Shown: piece after piece, positions 1 through 9,006 of the stretch
How the letters are laid out: each line of letters opens with the position of its first letter
How positions within the stretch are numbered: position 1 is the stretch's first letter
Assembly: GCA_036381435.1 (NCBI GenBank)
Contig: DASVCW010000045.1
Location: 1-64,000, forward strand
Source: Fodinibius sp036381435
GTDB taxonomy: Bacteria; Bacteroidota; Rhodothermia; Balneolales; Balneolaceae
DNA length: 64,000 nt
Direction: 5' to 3'
Notes under the pieces: model-generated
The model's input: only the letters and a program-made list of their open reading frames with translations
Told to the model about the DNA's origin: nothing
Databases searched by the model: none
Position numbers and translations under genes: made by a program

Positions 1-33
1 TGAGAGTTTGAAAGATAGATAAAATCTAACTTT

Positions 34-152
34 CCAGCATCCAGCATCCAGCATCCAGCATCCAGCATCCAGCATCCAGCATCCAGCATCCAGCATCCAG
101 CATCCAGCATCCAGCATCCAGCATCCAGCATCCAGCATCCAGCATCCAGCAT
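34..152. repeat. 17-copy tandem heptamer (CCAGCAT)n
   Basis: Seventeen uninterrupted, identical copies of CCAGCAT (119 bp) lie about 185 bp before parA. Perfect copies imply recent expansion by slippage. The left flank TAACTTT is shared with a 4-copy CCARCAT array at 36198 and an 8-bp array at 52457. The unit is too short and has no spacers, so this is not a CRISPR array. Seven is not a multiple of three, but the array is non-coding here. Confidence 0.97.
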
Positions 153-267
153 CTTACTTAATGTTGAATGATTTAAAATAAATTGTTAACTCATCAGTTA
201 TAACATATTGCCAAGCAAAGGAATAGCAAGTTAATAACATTGCAAAACAATATGTTAATAAGTATTC

Positions 268-300
268 TTGTTTACCATAACACATCCCATTATATTTTTG
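268..300 (+). promoter_or_regulatory. candidate parA promoter of Bacteroidetes type
   Basis: TTG at 268-270 is followed 22 bases later by TATTTTTG at 293-300, which fits the TAnnTTTG -7 element known for the Bacteroidetes main sigma factor. It lies 38 bases before the parA start. The motif is short and the region AT-rich, so chance occurrence is possible. Confidence 0.3.
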
Positions 301-337
301 AATAATTATAAATAACAGTTTATAGATTTAATCGTAT

Positions 338-1138
338 ATGGGTAAAGTTATTTCCATTGCTAATCAAAAGGGCGGGGTTGGTAAAACTACGTCCGCCATC
401 AACTTAGCCGCCAGTCTTGCAGCTATCGAGCATACTACCCTTATCATTGATATTGATCCGCAGAGTAACACAACCAGCGGGCTGGGTATTGAAACAAAGA
501 CGGTTTCAAACTCGGTTTATGAAATTATGGTGGGCGGGGTTGATGCGGTTGATGCCATCAGGGAAACAGAAGTCCCTTTTCTGGAGCTGATTCCTTCGCA
601 CATTAACCTGGTTGGTGCGGAAATTGAGATGATTGATCGTGAGCAACGGGAAAGAATTCTGGAGAAAGCAATCAGTGATATCAGAGATAAGTACGATTTT
701 ATCATTATTGACTGTCCACCATCTTTGGGATTGTTAACCATCAATGCTTTAACCGCTTCCGATTCTGTTTTAATACCCGTTCAGTGCGAATATTTTGCGC
801 TTGAAGGACTGGGACAGCTTTTAAACACCATTAAAATCGTACGCCAGCATTTGAATACCGAGTTGGAAATTGAAGGGGTGGTATTAACCATGTACGATAC
901 CCGCACACGGCTTTCTGATCAGGTTGCTGAGGAAGTACGTAAATATTTTGAAGATCGGGTGTTTGAAACTATTATTAAACGAAACATCCGGCTGGCCGAA
1001 GCCCCGAGTTTCGGGAAACCGGCTTTGTTGTATGATTCAACCAGTGTCGGGGCAAAAAATTATCTGGCATTAGCTCGTGAAATCATCCATCGTAATAAGA
1101 ATCTTTTTAAAAATAGTCCCGTTTTTGCCGGCAATTAA
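338..1138 (+). CDS. parA: chromosome partitioning ATPase ParA (Soj)
   Basis: A 266-residue deviant-Walker ATPase that binds DNA non-specifically and positions ParB-bound origin DNA. The deviant Walker A motif KGGVGKTT is at residues 11-18, DIDPQSN at about 38-44, and the Walker B strand IIIDCPPS at about 122-129. No N-terminal helix-turn-helix precedes the ATPase core, so this is the short chromosomal Soj type, not the plasmid P1 type. parB follows 13 bases after the stop, so the two are an operon. No parS-like 16-bp palindrome was seen in the window. Confidence 0.97.
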   Translation: MGKVISIANQKGGVGKTTSAINLAASLAAIEHTTLIIDIDPQSNTTSGLGIETKTVSNSVYEIMVGGVDAVDAIRETEVPFLELIPSHINLVGAEIEMIDREQRERILEKAISDIRDKYDFIIIDCPPSLGLLTINALTASDSVLIPVQCEYFALEGLGQLLNTIKIVRQHLNTELEIEGVVLTMYDTRTRLSDQVAEEVRKYFEDRVFETIIKRNIRLAEAPSFGKPALLYDSTSVGAKNYLALAREIIHRNKNLFKNSPVFAGN

Positions 1139-1151
1139 GGAGTGATTCATT

Positions 1152-2075
1152 ATGGCATCAAAAAAAGTTTTAGGCCGTGGATTAGGTGCTTTTTTCCCTG
1201 AATATGATGATGAAAATGCATCAAACAATAAAAACGGAGGGGAACAGGGTGGAGGAGCACCATATATAGAGCCTAAAAAACGGGTGAATGTCGTTTTACA
1301 CGTGCCTCTGCAAAATATCAGGGCGAATCCGCATCAACCCAGAAAAGAATTTGATGAAGAACGGCTTGAAGAACTGGCCCATTCGATTAAGGAACATGGG
1401 CTGATTCAACCGATAACCGTGCGCTATATTGGGGAAAAACGTTTTGAATTAATCAGCGGTGAGCGACGGCTTCGTGCATCAAAACGCGCAGGTTTGGATG
1501 AAATTCCCGCTTATGTGCGTGAGGTGAATGATGAAGATATTATTTCATTCGCTTTGATTGAAAATATTCAGCGCGAGGATTTGAATCCCATGGAAGTGGC
1601 GATGGGATATAAACGATTGATCGAAGAAGCGGGTTATACACAGGCGGAAGTGGCAGAAAGGATGGGCAAAAATCGTTCAACGATTACCAATTCGCTGCGG
1701 CTTTTAAATCTGCCGCCTTTTATTCAGGCCGCTTTGCGCGATAACAAAATTTCGATGGGGCATGCACGGGCTTTGATTTCTATAGAAAACGCGGATGATC
1801 AAAAAGCCATTTTTAACAGGGTGGTTGAAAAAGGCTATTCGGTGCGGCAGACAGAAGATGCGGTTAGGGCATTAGACAAACAAAAAGAGAAAAAAGCAAA
1901 AAACAATTCAGACGTTGACAGTGCTTTTTTAAAAGAAATATCCAATCGCTTACGGTCAAAGTTAAGCACGAAAGTAAATATTAAATCCAAAAAGAATGGT
2001 GGCGAAATACAAATCGAATATTATTCGGATGAAGAATTGGATCGCTTGCTCGAACTGTTTGACTCCCTTTCTTAG
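1152..2075 (+). CDS. parB: chromosome partitioning protein ParB (Spo0J)
   Basis: A 307-residue CTP-dependent DNA clamp that loads at parS and stimulates ParA. The N-terminus KKVLGRGLGAFF is the usual ParA-contacting peptide. The ParB/sulfiredoxin-like CTP-binding domain covers about residues 45-145, with NPHQPRK at 59-65, GERRLRAS at 103-110 and ENIQREDLNP at 137-146. The KorB-type helix-turn-helix is at about 162-184. The C-terminal dimerisation segment follows a Lys-rich linker. AAGGAG precedes the ATG at good spacing. The last 47 bases overlap the next gene in another frame. Confidence 0.97.
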   Translation: MASKKVLGRGLGAFFPEYDDENASNNKNGGEQGGGAPYIEPKKRVNVVLHVPLQNIRANPHQPRKEFDEERLEELAHSIKEHGLIQPITVRYIGEKRFELISGERRLRASKRAGLDEIPAYVREVNDEDIISFALIENIQREDLNPMEVAMGYKRLIEEAGYTQAEVAERMGKNRSTITNSLRLLNLPPFIQAALRDNKISMGHARALISIENADDQKAIFNRVVEKGYSVRQTEDAVRALDKQKEKKAKNNSDVDSAFLKEISNRLRSKLSTKVNIKSKKNGGEIQIEYYSDEELDRLLELFDSLS

Positions 2076-2709
2076 CCTGTTCATTCTTTTTCTTGCTGTT
2101 CCCTTTACGGCCCAATCACAGTCCTTAAACTCTCCGGTTTACTATCATCAAAGTGTAAGGTTCAATAGTCCGTCTTCTGTGGCATGGGATTCGCCCTTTT
2201 TTACAGGAGATACAACCGTTGTTGATCGAAATCCCAACTATCCCGATCCTTATAGTGTTCTCTACAAGTCCATGATTATTCCCGGCTGGGGGCAGATCGT
2301 AAATCGCCAGATTTGGAAAGTGCCTATCATCTATGGGTTGCTGGGCGGGTTGACATGGTATAGCATATATCTGACAAAAAAATACCATGATTACAGGGCC
2401 GCTTATTATAATTTAAGCCATGAAACAGGAGATATGATCTTCGGTCCGACGCCTGCTTACATCCCTGATGATACACCGCTGGCGCAACTGCGAACGATCC
2501 GGAATTCATTCCGAAACCGTCGTGACTTGGTTTATATAGGAATTGCACTGTCTTATGGCTTAAACGTTGTGGATGCCTACGTTTTTGCACATATGCGATC
2601 ATTCGATGTTTCGCCGGATCTTAGCATGAGGGCAGGAATCAAGCCCGGGGTGATTGGATGGACATCCGCTCCGGGACTAACATTATCAATAGATTTAATC
2701 ACAAAATAG
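2029..2709 (+). CDS. DUF5683 domain protein with signal peptide
   Basis: A protein of about 226 residues with a hydrophobic export signal (residues about 12-30, ending AQSQS), then a region with the YKSMIIPGWGQI motif and a hydrophobic segment typical of the DUF5683 family of the Bacteroidetes group. Function is unknown; members are envelope proteins often found beside parAB. An upstream in-frame ATG at 1996 would place charged residues before the signal, so I chose 2029, where the signal peptide begins MKNW. The start lies inside parB, which suggests translational coupling. Confidence 0.8.
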   Translation: MKNWIACSNCLTPFLSLFILFLAVPFTAQSQSLNSPVYYHQSVRFNSPSSVAWDSPFFTGDTTVVDRNPNYPDPYSVLYKSMIIPGWGQIVNRQIWKVPIIYGLLGGLTWYSIYLTKKYHDYRAAYYNLSHETGDMIFGPTPAYIPDDTPLAQLRTIRNSFRNRRDLVYIGIALSYGLNVVDAYVFAHMRSFDVSPDLSMRAGIKPGVIGWTSAPGLTLSIDLITK

Positions 2710-2716
2710 ATTCATC

Positions 2717-3442
2717 ATGAACAATAATTTCAAGAATAACATTATGAACAATAACTATAACAATAATAATGTACCCCGTAATTTTGATGAAAGCCATGAC
2801 AATGATGTGTGGAGTATCTTTAAAATTATGGGCGAGTTTGTAGAAGGGTACGACAAACTTTTTAAAATAGGTCCCTGTGTTTCTATCTTTGGTTCTGCAC
2901 GAATGGGAGAGGGGGAAAAATATTATGAAATGGCGCGGCAGGCAGCTAGAAAAATTACCAAAAAGGGGTTTGGTGTGATCACCGGCGGAGGACCGGGAAT
3001 TATGGAGGCAGCGAATAGAGGAGCGCATGAAGGCGATGGAAAATCGGTGGGATTAGGCATCACTTTAGAGCATGAACAGGGGCTTAACGAGTATTGTGAT
3101 GCCGGCTATGTGATCAATTTTAATTATTTCTTTGCCCGAAAAGTGATGTTCGTTAAATATGCGCAGGGTTTTATTGTTTTTCCCGGCGGCTTTGGAACAC
3201 TGGATGAATTTTTTGAAGCAATGACTTTAATTCAAACTAAAAAGATTAAACCTTTTCCCGTGGTTCTGATTGGTACTGAATATTGGGGAGGCCTGGTGGG
3301 ATGGATCAAAAATACACTGGTGGAAGATCAAACCATTTCAAAAGAAGATGTCAACTTATTTCACCTCACCGATGATCCTGATGAAGCGGTTCAGATTATC
3401 CATGAATTCTATCAAAAACATACCGTGAGCCCTAATTTTTAG
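2717..3442 (+). CDS. LOG-family nucleotide phosphoribohydrolase (TIGR00730)
   Basis: A 241-residue Rossmann-fold protein of the LOG (Lonely Guy) family. Characterised members release a base from nucleoside 5'-monophosphates. Family motifs are GGGPGIME at 90-97, FFARK at 138-142 with the catalytic Arg141, and PGGFGTLDE at 156-164 with the catalytic Glu164. Older annotations call such proteins lysine decarboxylases, which is unsupported. The first 22 residues are unusually rich in Asn and the core begins near residue 30. A start at the internal Met10 is possible. It follows the DUF5683 gene by 7 bases, probably in the parAB operon. Confidence 0.88.
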   Translation: MNNNFKNNIMNNNYNNNNVPRNFDESHDNDVWSIFKIMGEFVEGYDKLFKIGPCVSIFGSARMGEGEKYYEMARQAARKITKKGFGVITGGGPGIMEAANRGAHEGDGKSVGLGITLEHEQGLNEYCDAGYVINFNYFFARKVMFVKYAQGFIVFPGGFGTLDEFFEAMTLIQTKKIKPFPVVLIGTEYWGGLVGWIKNTLVEDQTISKEDVNLFHLTDDPDEAVQIIHEFYQKHTVSPNF

Positions 3443-3637
3443 AGCACAATATGTTTAGAAACATTCTTTTAAATAATGTGAAACAAAATGGTAAAAAGAA
3501 GCATTAAATAACTGTAAAAATTCTATTTAACCGGTAATATACAATAAATAAGTACTTAATGAGTTTTACTTTTAAATAAGATGTTTTATTTATTACATTT
3601 ATCGTTTTGAAACATTCAACCTAAAATTGGAAGTATA

Positions 3638-4663
3638 ATGAAATTTTTAAAGCACAGCCTTACGACCTTGCTACTGGGTTTATTTATCATAGGCATAACA
3701 GCAAATGTTCAGGCTCAGGATAAGAGGGCCTTATTTAAAACCTATAATAAAGCATTAGATCTTGCGAGCCAGGGCGAGTACGAGCAAGCTATTAATATGT
3801 TTAACCAAGCTATTCAGCAGGCTAAAGAATTGGGTGGTGAGGATGCTCAGAACATCGTTCAGCGCTCTGAAGATCAACTGCCGCAAATATACTACCAAAT
3901 CGCCATTGAGGAGTATAAAAACTTTCAGCAACAGAAAAGTATTGAAAGTTTAGATGCCACTATCGAAGCATTCCGGCAGACCGAAGATATAGCTGCTGAA
4001 TACGGAAAATCACAAACTGCTGATAAAGCAGCAAATGTAATCACACAGTTACTTTACAGTAAGTCTCTGATTCAGTATCAGCAAAAAAATTACGAGCAAT
4101 CTTTAGCTACTCTTGATGAAGTGATTGAACGTAATCCTAACTATGCAAAAGCTTATTATCAGAAAGCCATTATTGTTAAAAGTATAAAGGAGAATGGGCT
4201 TGAAGAAGCAATTGCTCTCTTTGATAAAGCTATTGAAGTTGGGAGTAACGTGAATGCGAGCCAGATCGTAAGCAGAGCTAAAGAAAATGCTTACAGTACT
4301 TTAGTTTTTCATGGTGTGAATGAAATTCAAAATCAAAATTATGATCGCGCAATTGAATTGCTGAACCAGGCTTTGACCTACGATTCTACAGCTGCCGGCG
4401 CTCATTACAGACTGGCCTCAGCTTATAATAAAACTCAGGATTGGCAAAAGGCTTTGACACATGCCCAGAAAGGCTTAGAGCTTGAAAGTGGTGGAAAAAC
4501 AGAACGGGCTAAAATTTACTTTGAATTAGCAACCGCTTACCAGGCTTTGGGACAAAAAGGAAATGCTTGTTCGGCTTATAGCAATGCCGCTTACGGTTCC
4601 TTTAAAGCTCCGGCTGAGCACCAGATGGAATATACTCTTGAGTGTGAAGCTACAACGAATTAA
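3638..4663 (+). CDS. secreted tetratricopeptide repeat protein
   Basis: A 341-residue protein with a cleavable signal peptide (hydrophobic residues 8-23, ending VQAQ) followed by TPR-like helical hairpins. Recognisable repeat units include the stretches starting near ALDLASQGEYEQAI, SLIQYQQKNYEQSL, AYYQKAIIVKSI and AGAHYRLASAYNKT. TPR arrays are protein-binding scaffolds; the partner is unknown. It is probably periplasmic. It is a single-gene unit with 195 bp of AT-rich upstream DNA and its own terminator. Confidence 0.85.
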   Translation: MKFLKHSLTTLLLGLFIIGITANVQAQDKRALFKTYNKALDLASQGEYEQAINMFNQAIQQAKELGGEDAQNIVQRSEDQLPQIYYQIAIEEYKNFQQQKSIESLDATIEAFRQTEDIAAEYGKSQTADKAANVITQLLYSKSLIQYQQKNYEQSLATLDEVIERNPNYAKAYYQKAIIVKSIKENGLEEAIALFDKAIEVGSNVNASQIVSRAKENAYSTLVFHGVNEIQNQNYDRAIELLNQALTYDSTAAGAHYRLASAYNKTQDWQKALTHAQKGLELESGGKTERAKIYFELATAYQALGQKGNACSAYSNAAYGSFKAPAEHQMEYTLECEATTN

Positions 4664-4687
4664 ATCTGACGGCTTTTACCCTGTTCT

Positions 4688-4721
4688 AAAAGGCTTCTAC
4701 TTTTGTGGAAGCCTTTTTTTT
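4688..4721 (+). terminator. intrinsic terminator after the TPR gene
   Basis: The stem AAAAGGCTTC (4688-4697) pairs with GAAGCCTTTT (4708-4717) around a 10-base loop, and the T run continues to about 4721. It lies 25 bases after the TPR stop. Confidence 0.88.
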
Positions 4722-4813
4722 ATAGCTGCACCTTTCGTTTTTAACTAACCGTTGCTTTAAGTATTTTCGGAATGAAAAATTCCCGATGCTAACTTAACTG
4801 CCAAAATATATAA

Positions 4814-6826
4814 ATGAATCCTACAGCCGCTTCTTTAGATGAATTGTGCGTAAATACTATCAGAACACTCTCAATGGATGCTGTTCAGGCCGCTCAATCC
4901 GGCCACCCGGGTATGCCTATGGGGATGGCGGATGCTGCTTATGTTTTATGGACTAAGTTTTTGAAGCATGATCCCGCCAATCCTGACTGGTACAACCGTG
5001 ATCGTTTCATTCTTTCTGCAGGACATGGTTCTATGCTGTTATACAGCTTGCTGCATCTCACCGGTTATGATGATCTGTCGATGGATGAGATTAAAAACTT
5101 TCGCCAGCTCGATAGCCTCACCCCCGGCCATCCTGAAGTTCATATCACCCGGGGTGTAGAAACCACCACCGGTCCGCTGGGGCAAGGTTTTGGAACCGGA
5201 GTAGGTATGGCGATGGCTGAAGCTCATATGGCAGCAAAGTTTAATGAAAAAGGTTTACCACTTACCGATCATTATGTTTACGGTATTGTAAGCGATGGTG
5301 ATTTAATGGAGGGAATTTCACATGAATCGGCCTCAATGGCAGGACATATGCGGCTTGGAAAAATCATTTATTTATATGATGATAACGAAATTTCGATCGA
5401 TGGCAGCACAGAATTAGCATTTACTGAAGATGTAGATAAGCGGTTTGATGCTTACGGCTGGCATACTATTAGAGTTGATGGTCATGACAGGGATGCAGTA
5501 GAAAGTGCCATTCGGGAAGCGCAACAAGTCACTGATAAACCTTCACTAATTTGCTGTAAAACACACATCGGTTTTGGCAGTCCCAATAAACAAGACAGCG
5601 CCGCTTCTCACGGAGCCCCTTTGGGTGAAGAAGAGATTAGGGAAACAAAGAAATTTTTCAACTGGAATCCTGATAAAAAATTCTTTATTCCTGATGAAGC
5701 CCTGGAGCATTTCAGGAAAGCTAAAGAAAAAGGGGAGGAGTGGAATCAGGAATGGCAGCAGGTTTATGCTGATTACAAAGGCGAGTTTCCCGACAAAGCT
5801 CAACAGTTTGATGCGCATTTATCCCGAAAAACACCCGATAATTATGAAGAAATATTGCCAAAGTTCGAAGCCGATGAAAAGGGACTTGCTACCCGCGCTT
5901 CATCCGGTAAAGTGCTGCAGGCTTTAGCTTCAAAAATCCCTCATTTAATCGGTGGTTCTGCTGATCTTACGGGCAGTAATAAAACTAAAATGGATGAAGC
6001 GGATATTTTTAGTCCTTCTAATTATGCGGGACGGAATATTCACTTCGGCGTTCGGGAACATGCTATGGGAGCGGCCTTAAACGGAATGGCACTTCATAGC
6101 GGATTAATTCCCTTCGGCGGCACCTTCTTAATTTTTTCCGACTATTGTCGTCCCGCCATTCGTATTGCCGGCCTTTCGGGCATTTCATCTATTTTTGTAT
6201 TTACACATGACAGCATCGGTCTGGGTGAAGACGGACCTACCCACCAGCCTATTGAGCATTTGGCTTCGTTACGGGCTATGCCAAATGCACTGGTTTTACG
6301 TCCCGCTGACGCTAATGAAGTAGCCTGGTGCTGGAAAGAAGCGGTTGAATATACCGCCGGACCGGCACTGCTTTCACTCACTCGTCAAAATGTATCAACT
6401 TTTAAGCGCGATGAAGCCAATGCAGCATCAAATACGGCTAAAGGAGCTTATATTTTAGCTGACTCAGAAAAAGCCCAACCTGATATAATTCTGATGGGAA
6501 CGGGTTCAGAGGTTCAAATCGCAATGGAGGCCAAAAAGAAACTGGCTGAAAGGGATATTGATGCTCGTGTAATAAGTATGCCCTCATGGGAGCTTTTCAG
6601 GAAGCAGGATGAAGCCTATAAGCAAAAGGTGCTACCAAAAGAAGTAACTGCTCGTATTTCAATCGAAGCCGCTACTACTTTTGGCTGGAGCGAATGGGTA
6701 GGTTCTGAAGGCATCGCCATTGGCCTGGATCACTTTGGTGCTTCCGCCCCTTACCAGGAAATCTATGAGAAGTTTGGACTGACGGCGGAAAGGATGGTGG
6801 AAGAGGCGATGAAGCTAGTAAGCTAA
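4814..6826 (+). CDS. tkt: transketolase
   Basis: A 670-residue thiamine-diphosphate enzyme of the pentose phosphate pathway that transfers two-carbon units between sugar phosphates. Full length for the family. Visible signatures: SGHPGMPMGMA near residue 30, SAGHGSMLLY near 70, the TPP/Mg motif GDGDLMEG with DDNEISIDG downstream, and the pyrimidine-domain segment FGVREHAMG. The C-terminal domain with ILMGTGSEVQIA is complete. It lies alone between a terminator and a toxin-antitoxin pair. Confidence 0.97.
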   Translation: MNPTAASLDELCVNTIRTLSMDAVQAAQSGHPGMPMGMADAAYVLWTKFLKHDPANPDWYNRDRFILSAGHGSMLLYSLLHLTGYDDLSMDEIKNFRQLDSLTPGHPEVHITRGVETTTGPLGQGFGTGVGMAMAEAHMAAKFNEKGLPLTDHYVYGIVSDGDLMEGISHESASMAGHMRLGKIIYLYDDNEISIDGSTELAFTEDVDKRFDAYGWHTIRVDGHDRDAVESAIREAQQVTDKPSLICCKTHIGFGSPNKQDSAASHGAPLGEEEIRETKKFFNWNPDKKFFIPDEALEHFRKAKEKGEEWNQEWQQVYADYKGEFPDKAQQFDAHLSRKTPDNYEEILPKFEADEKGLATRASSGKVLQALASKIPHLIGGSADLTGSNKTKMDEADIFSPSNYAGRNIHFGVREHAMGAALNGMALHSGLIPFGGTFLIFSDYCRPAIRIAGLSGISSIFVFTHDSIGLGEDGPTHQPIEHLASLRAMPNALVLRPADANEVAWCWKEAVEYTAGPALLSLTRQNVSTFKRDEANAASNTAKGAYILADSEKAQPDIILMGTGSEVQIAMEAKKKLAERDIDARVISMPSWELFRKQDEAYKQKVLPKEVTARISIEAATTFGWSEWVGSEGIAIGLDHFGASAPYQEIYEKFGLTAERMVEEAMKLVS

Positions 6827-6906
6827 TAAGAGTAGAATTGTTTGGAGATATCGGGAAGTTGTCGATTATGGCTTGATTATGTATCTTGAATCAACAAGAA
6901 TTAAAT

Positions 6907-7143
6907 ATGAGTCAAAAATTATTAAATAGAATCACTAAGCAACCCAATGTTTGCCATGGCAAACCTACCATTCGGGGATTGCGCTATCCTGTCGATTCTA
7001 TGTTAGATTTAATGGCATCGGGAATGACTATAGAAGAAATTCTTGAAGATTATCCGGATCTGGAGAAAGAAGATCTTTTGGCCTGTCTGGAATATGCTGC
7101 GAGAGTTACCCAAACTAAAAAGTCACAGAAAGTAACTCAGTGA
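6907..7143 (+). CDS. DUF433 antitoxin
   Basis: A protein of about 78 residues with the DUF433 pattern: a core ending CHGKPTIRGLRYPV, then a helix-turn-helix-like MASGMTIEEILEDYP and DLLACLEYA. DUF433 proteins are VapB-like antitoxins that bind DNA and pair with DUF5615 toxins. I place the start at ATG 6907; an in-frame TTG at 6886 would add seven residues with no better ribosome site. The stop TGA overlaps the GTG start of the next gene, typical for a toxin-antitoxin operon. Confidence 0.85.
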   Translation: MSQKLLNRITKQPNVCHGKPTIRGLRYPVDSMLDLMASGMTIEEILEDYPDLEKEDLLACLEYAARVTQTKKSQKVTQ

Positions 7144-7448
7144 GAGTATTAATTGATGCTCAACTGCCGCGGCGTTTGGCATTGTTCTTATCTTCCAAAA
7201 ATGTTAACTCTAAACATACTCTTGATTTACCGAAGCAAAATGCTACTTCAGATCAAGAAGTAATCCAACTGGCTGATCAAGAAAATCGAATTGTAATTTC
7301 AAAAGACAGTGATTTTCTGGACAATTATATTTTGGAAGACCGCCCGCAAAAACTGCTTATTGTATCAACTGGAAATATCAACAATAACGATTTGATTCAT
7401 TTGTTTGAGCAAAACATTGAGACTCTCAAATCTTTATTCAGTTATTGA
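7140..7448 (+). CDS. DUF5615 PIN-like toxin
   Basis: A 102-residue protein of the Mut7-C/DUF5615 PIN-like fold. The acidic residues expected for a metal-dependent nuclease are present: Asp6 in VLIDAQLP, then DQEVIQLA and SKDSDF. It starts at GTG 7140, which overlaps the antitoxin stop by four bases (GTGA), so translation is coupled. It is inferred to be a ribonuclease toxin neutralised by the DUF433 partner; activity of this subfamily is poorly documented. Confidence 0.85.
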   Translation: MRVLIDAQLPRRLALFLSSKNVNSKHTLDLPKQNATSDQEVIQLADQENRIVISKDSDFLDNYILEDRPQKLLIVSTGNINNNDLIHLFEQNIETLKSLFSY

Positions 7449-7514
7449 AATCAATGAAGATGAAATTCAGGTTCACTATTAGGATAGCAATAAGATGAAT
7501 ACAAAAGCGGCAAA

Positions 7515-8660
7515 TTACTCTGAGTGATGAACACAGGTAAAGGTTACATCATCAAGTGGTTTTTCGGTGCCGATAAAATTTTCCAGTGACGACTGAATCT
7601 TTTGAGTGATGGTCTTGGCGTGTAAAGAACCGTAAACGCTTAAAATACCATCAAGGCGCTCTTCGCCATATTCTTCTCCATGTTCGTTTCGGGCCTCGGT
7701 CAGTCCGTCGGTATAGAAAAGAACGCTATCACCCGCTTTAAAATGAAATTTCTTTTCCTGAAGATGTTCTTTCAGATTCTTTGAAGTAGTCATACCGAGG
7801 GCATAGCCGTCCGAACGCAAATTAAAAGTGGCATCGCGCTCTTTGCTAAAAAATATAGGGGCATTATGTCCGGCACGGGCAAAAAGGAATTGATCTTCAT
7901 CTTTGGGAAAGAAGGCAGCACAGGCAGTAACAAAGGTTTTGTCTTTAATATCTGATTTCACATAATCATTTAATTCAAGGAAGAGTTCTTTGGGTGATGG
8001 CTGATTCTTTTCAATGATTAGATGAACCAGCGCTTGCATACGTACCATATAAAGTGCGGCTGATAAACCCTTACCCGAGACATCAGCTATGATGATATAA
8101 GTGCCTTTATCCGTCTCGATGATGTCCACGTAGTCACCGCCCACTTCTCTGGCGGTGTTGGCGAAGGAGAATATTTCAAGCTTTTGCCGTTTGTATTCGG
8201 TGGTGGGCAAAAGGCTGAGCTGAATTTCGCGGGCTAAGTCTATCTCTCGCTTTACATCCGACTTTTCAAGCAGTTCAACCAAAAGAAGCATCAGCATGGA
8301 ACCGAAAGCAAAAGGAATTAAAAGTTCATAAAATATTACATAACCGGTGATGTCAAGAAAGTCGAATAGAAAGTAAGCGAGAAAGGCGATAACCGATAAA
8401 CCAAATAAAAGCCTTCGAGTCGGATTCAGCCGCTGGGTTAAGGCTGAAAACAAGCGCAGAAATTTTATATGTCCCGGTACTTTTTTACCGTGGGCTTTTT
8501 CAATATCATCACCGACAGCTTCAGCATAGAGCTGCTTCAGACGATCGGTGTCTTTATAAAACTCCTTGCCGATTCGTTCGCGATTCATCCCCGAAACGTA
8601 TTCTTTATAAACCGCTTTGGTATTTTGAAATGCTGATTGTGCCTCGTTTTTCAAACCCAT
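7515..8660 (-). CDS. membrane-anchored SpoIIE/PP2C-type phosphatase
   Basis: A 381-residue protein with a soluble N-terminal region, two predicted membrane helices at about residues 82-132, a short helical linker (REIDLAREIQLSLLP) and a C-terminal SpoIIE/RsbU-type serine phosphatase domain. Metal-binding motifs are visible: GGDYVD, IADVSGKGLSAAL, FARAGHNAP and LFYTDGLTEARN. Such phosphatases usually dephosphorylate anti-anti-sigma (STAS) proteins. It lacks the RsbU N-domain, so direct activation by the RsbT encoded at 52.5 kb is not expected. It converges with the toxin gene. Confidence 0.9.
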   Translation of the reverse strand: MGLKNEAQSAFQNTKAVYKEYVSGMNRERIGKEFYKDTDRLKQLYAEAVGDDIEKAHGKKVPGHIKFLRLFSALTQRLNPTRRLLFGLSVIAFLAYFLFDFLDITGYVIFYELLIPFAFGSMLMLLLVELLEKSDVKREIDLAREIQLSLLPTTEYKRQKLEIFSFANTAREVGGDYVDIIETDKGTYIIIADVSGKGLSAALYMVRMQALVHLIIEKNQPSPKELFLELNDYVKSDIKDKTFVTACAAFFPKDEDQFLFARAGHNAPIFFSKERDATFNLRSDGYALGMTTSKNLKEHLQEKKFHFKAGDSVLFYTDGLTEARNEHGEEYGEERLDGILSVYGSLHAKTITQKIQSSLENFIGTEKPLDDVTFTCVHHSE

Positions 8661-8724
8661 GCAAAGATTTGGTTATTTTAATGTTCCAAGCGTTAGCAAT
8701 TGGATAATGGTTAAAAGTTTTTCC

Positions 8725-8784
8725 CGGTCATCCCCCTGTGCCCCCTTCAAAGGGGGACTTTATTCTCTTCTTTGAAGAGAATAA
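8725..8784. repeat. dispersed palindromic repeat, family A copy 1
   Basis: CATCCCCCT is followed by the palindrome CCCCCTTCAAAGGGGG (8741-8756) and an 11-bp perfect hairpin TTATTCTCTTC/GAAGAGAATAA (8760-8784). The first two parts recur at 23649 and 59289. It lies in the 346-bp gap before polA, which otherwise shows only AT-rich DNA and a small CATCCC/GGGATG inverted repeat near 8850-8872. Confidence 0.85.
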
Positions 8785-9006
8785 TAAAATGACTTCAAAA
8801 TTGAATAACTTTTTATGATTCATTGCTATTAAAAGTTTCTCCCATTCTTACATCCCATCAAAGGTGGGATGTTGTATGACCAAGACGTTAGCTCGAAGCA
8901 ACTTATTTATCTCATCAAGCCCATACTTACAATACTTATTCGAAAACGACGGCAAAAAGTTTTATTTTTAGTAAAATCATCTGCATTTAACTGTTTAACC
9001 TTTATA

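Noticed and set aside
34..152. CRISPR array
   Set aside because: The repeat is a 7-bp head-to-tail unit with no spacers, and no cas gene is in the window.
153..337. parS or origin elements upstream of parA
   Set aside because: No TGTTTCACGTGAAACA-like palindrome was found here or elsewhere in the window by eye.
7515..8660. RsbU-type output phosphatase of the stressosome
   Set aside because: It has membrane helices and lacks an RsbU N-domain; it lies 42 kb from rsbT, so no link can be supported.
8869..9006. N-terminal extension of DNA polymerase I by 46 residues
   Set aside because: The extra residues have no family similarity; the conserved 5' nuclease fold starts at ATG 9007.
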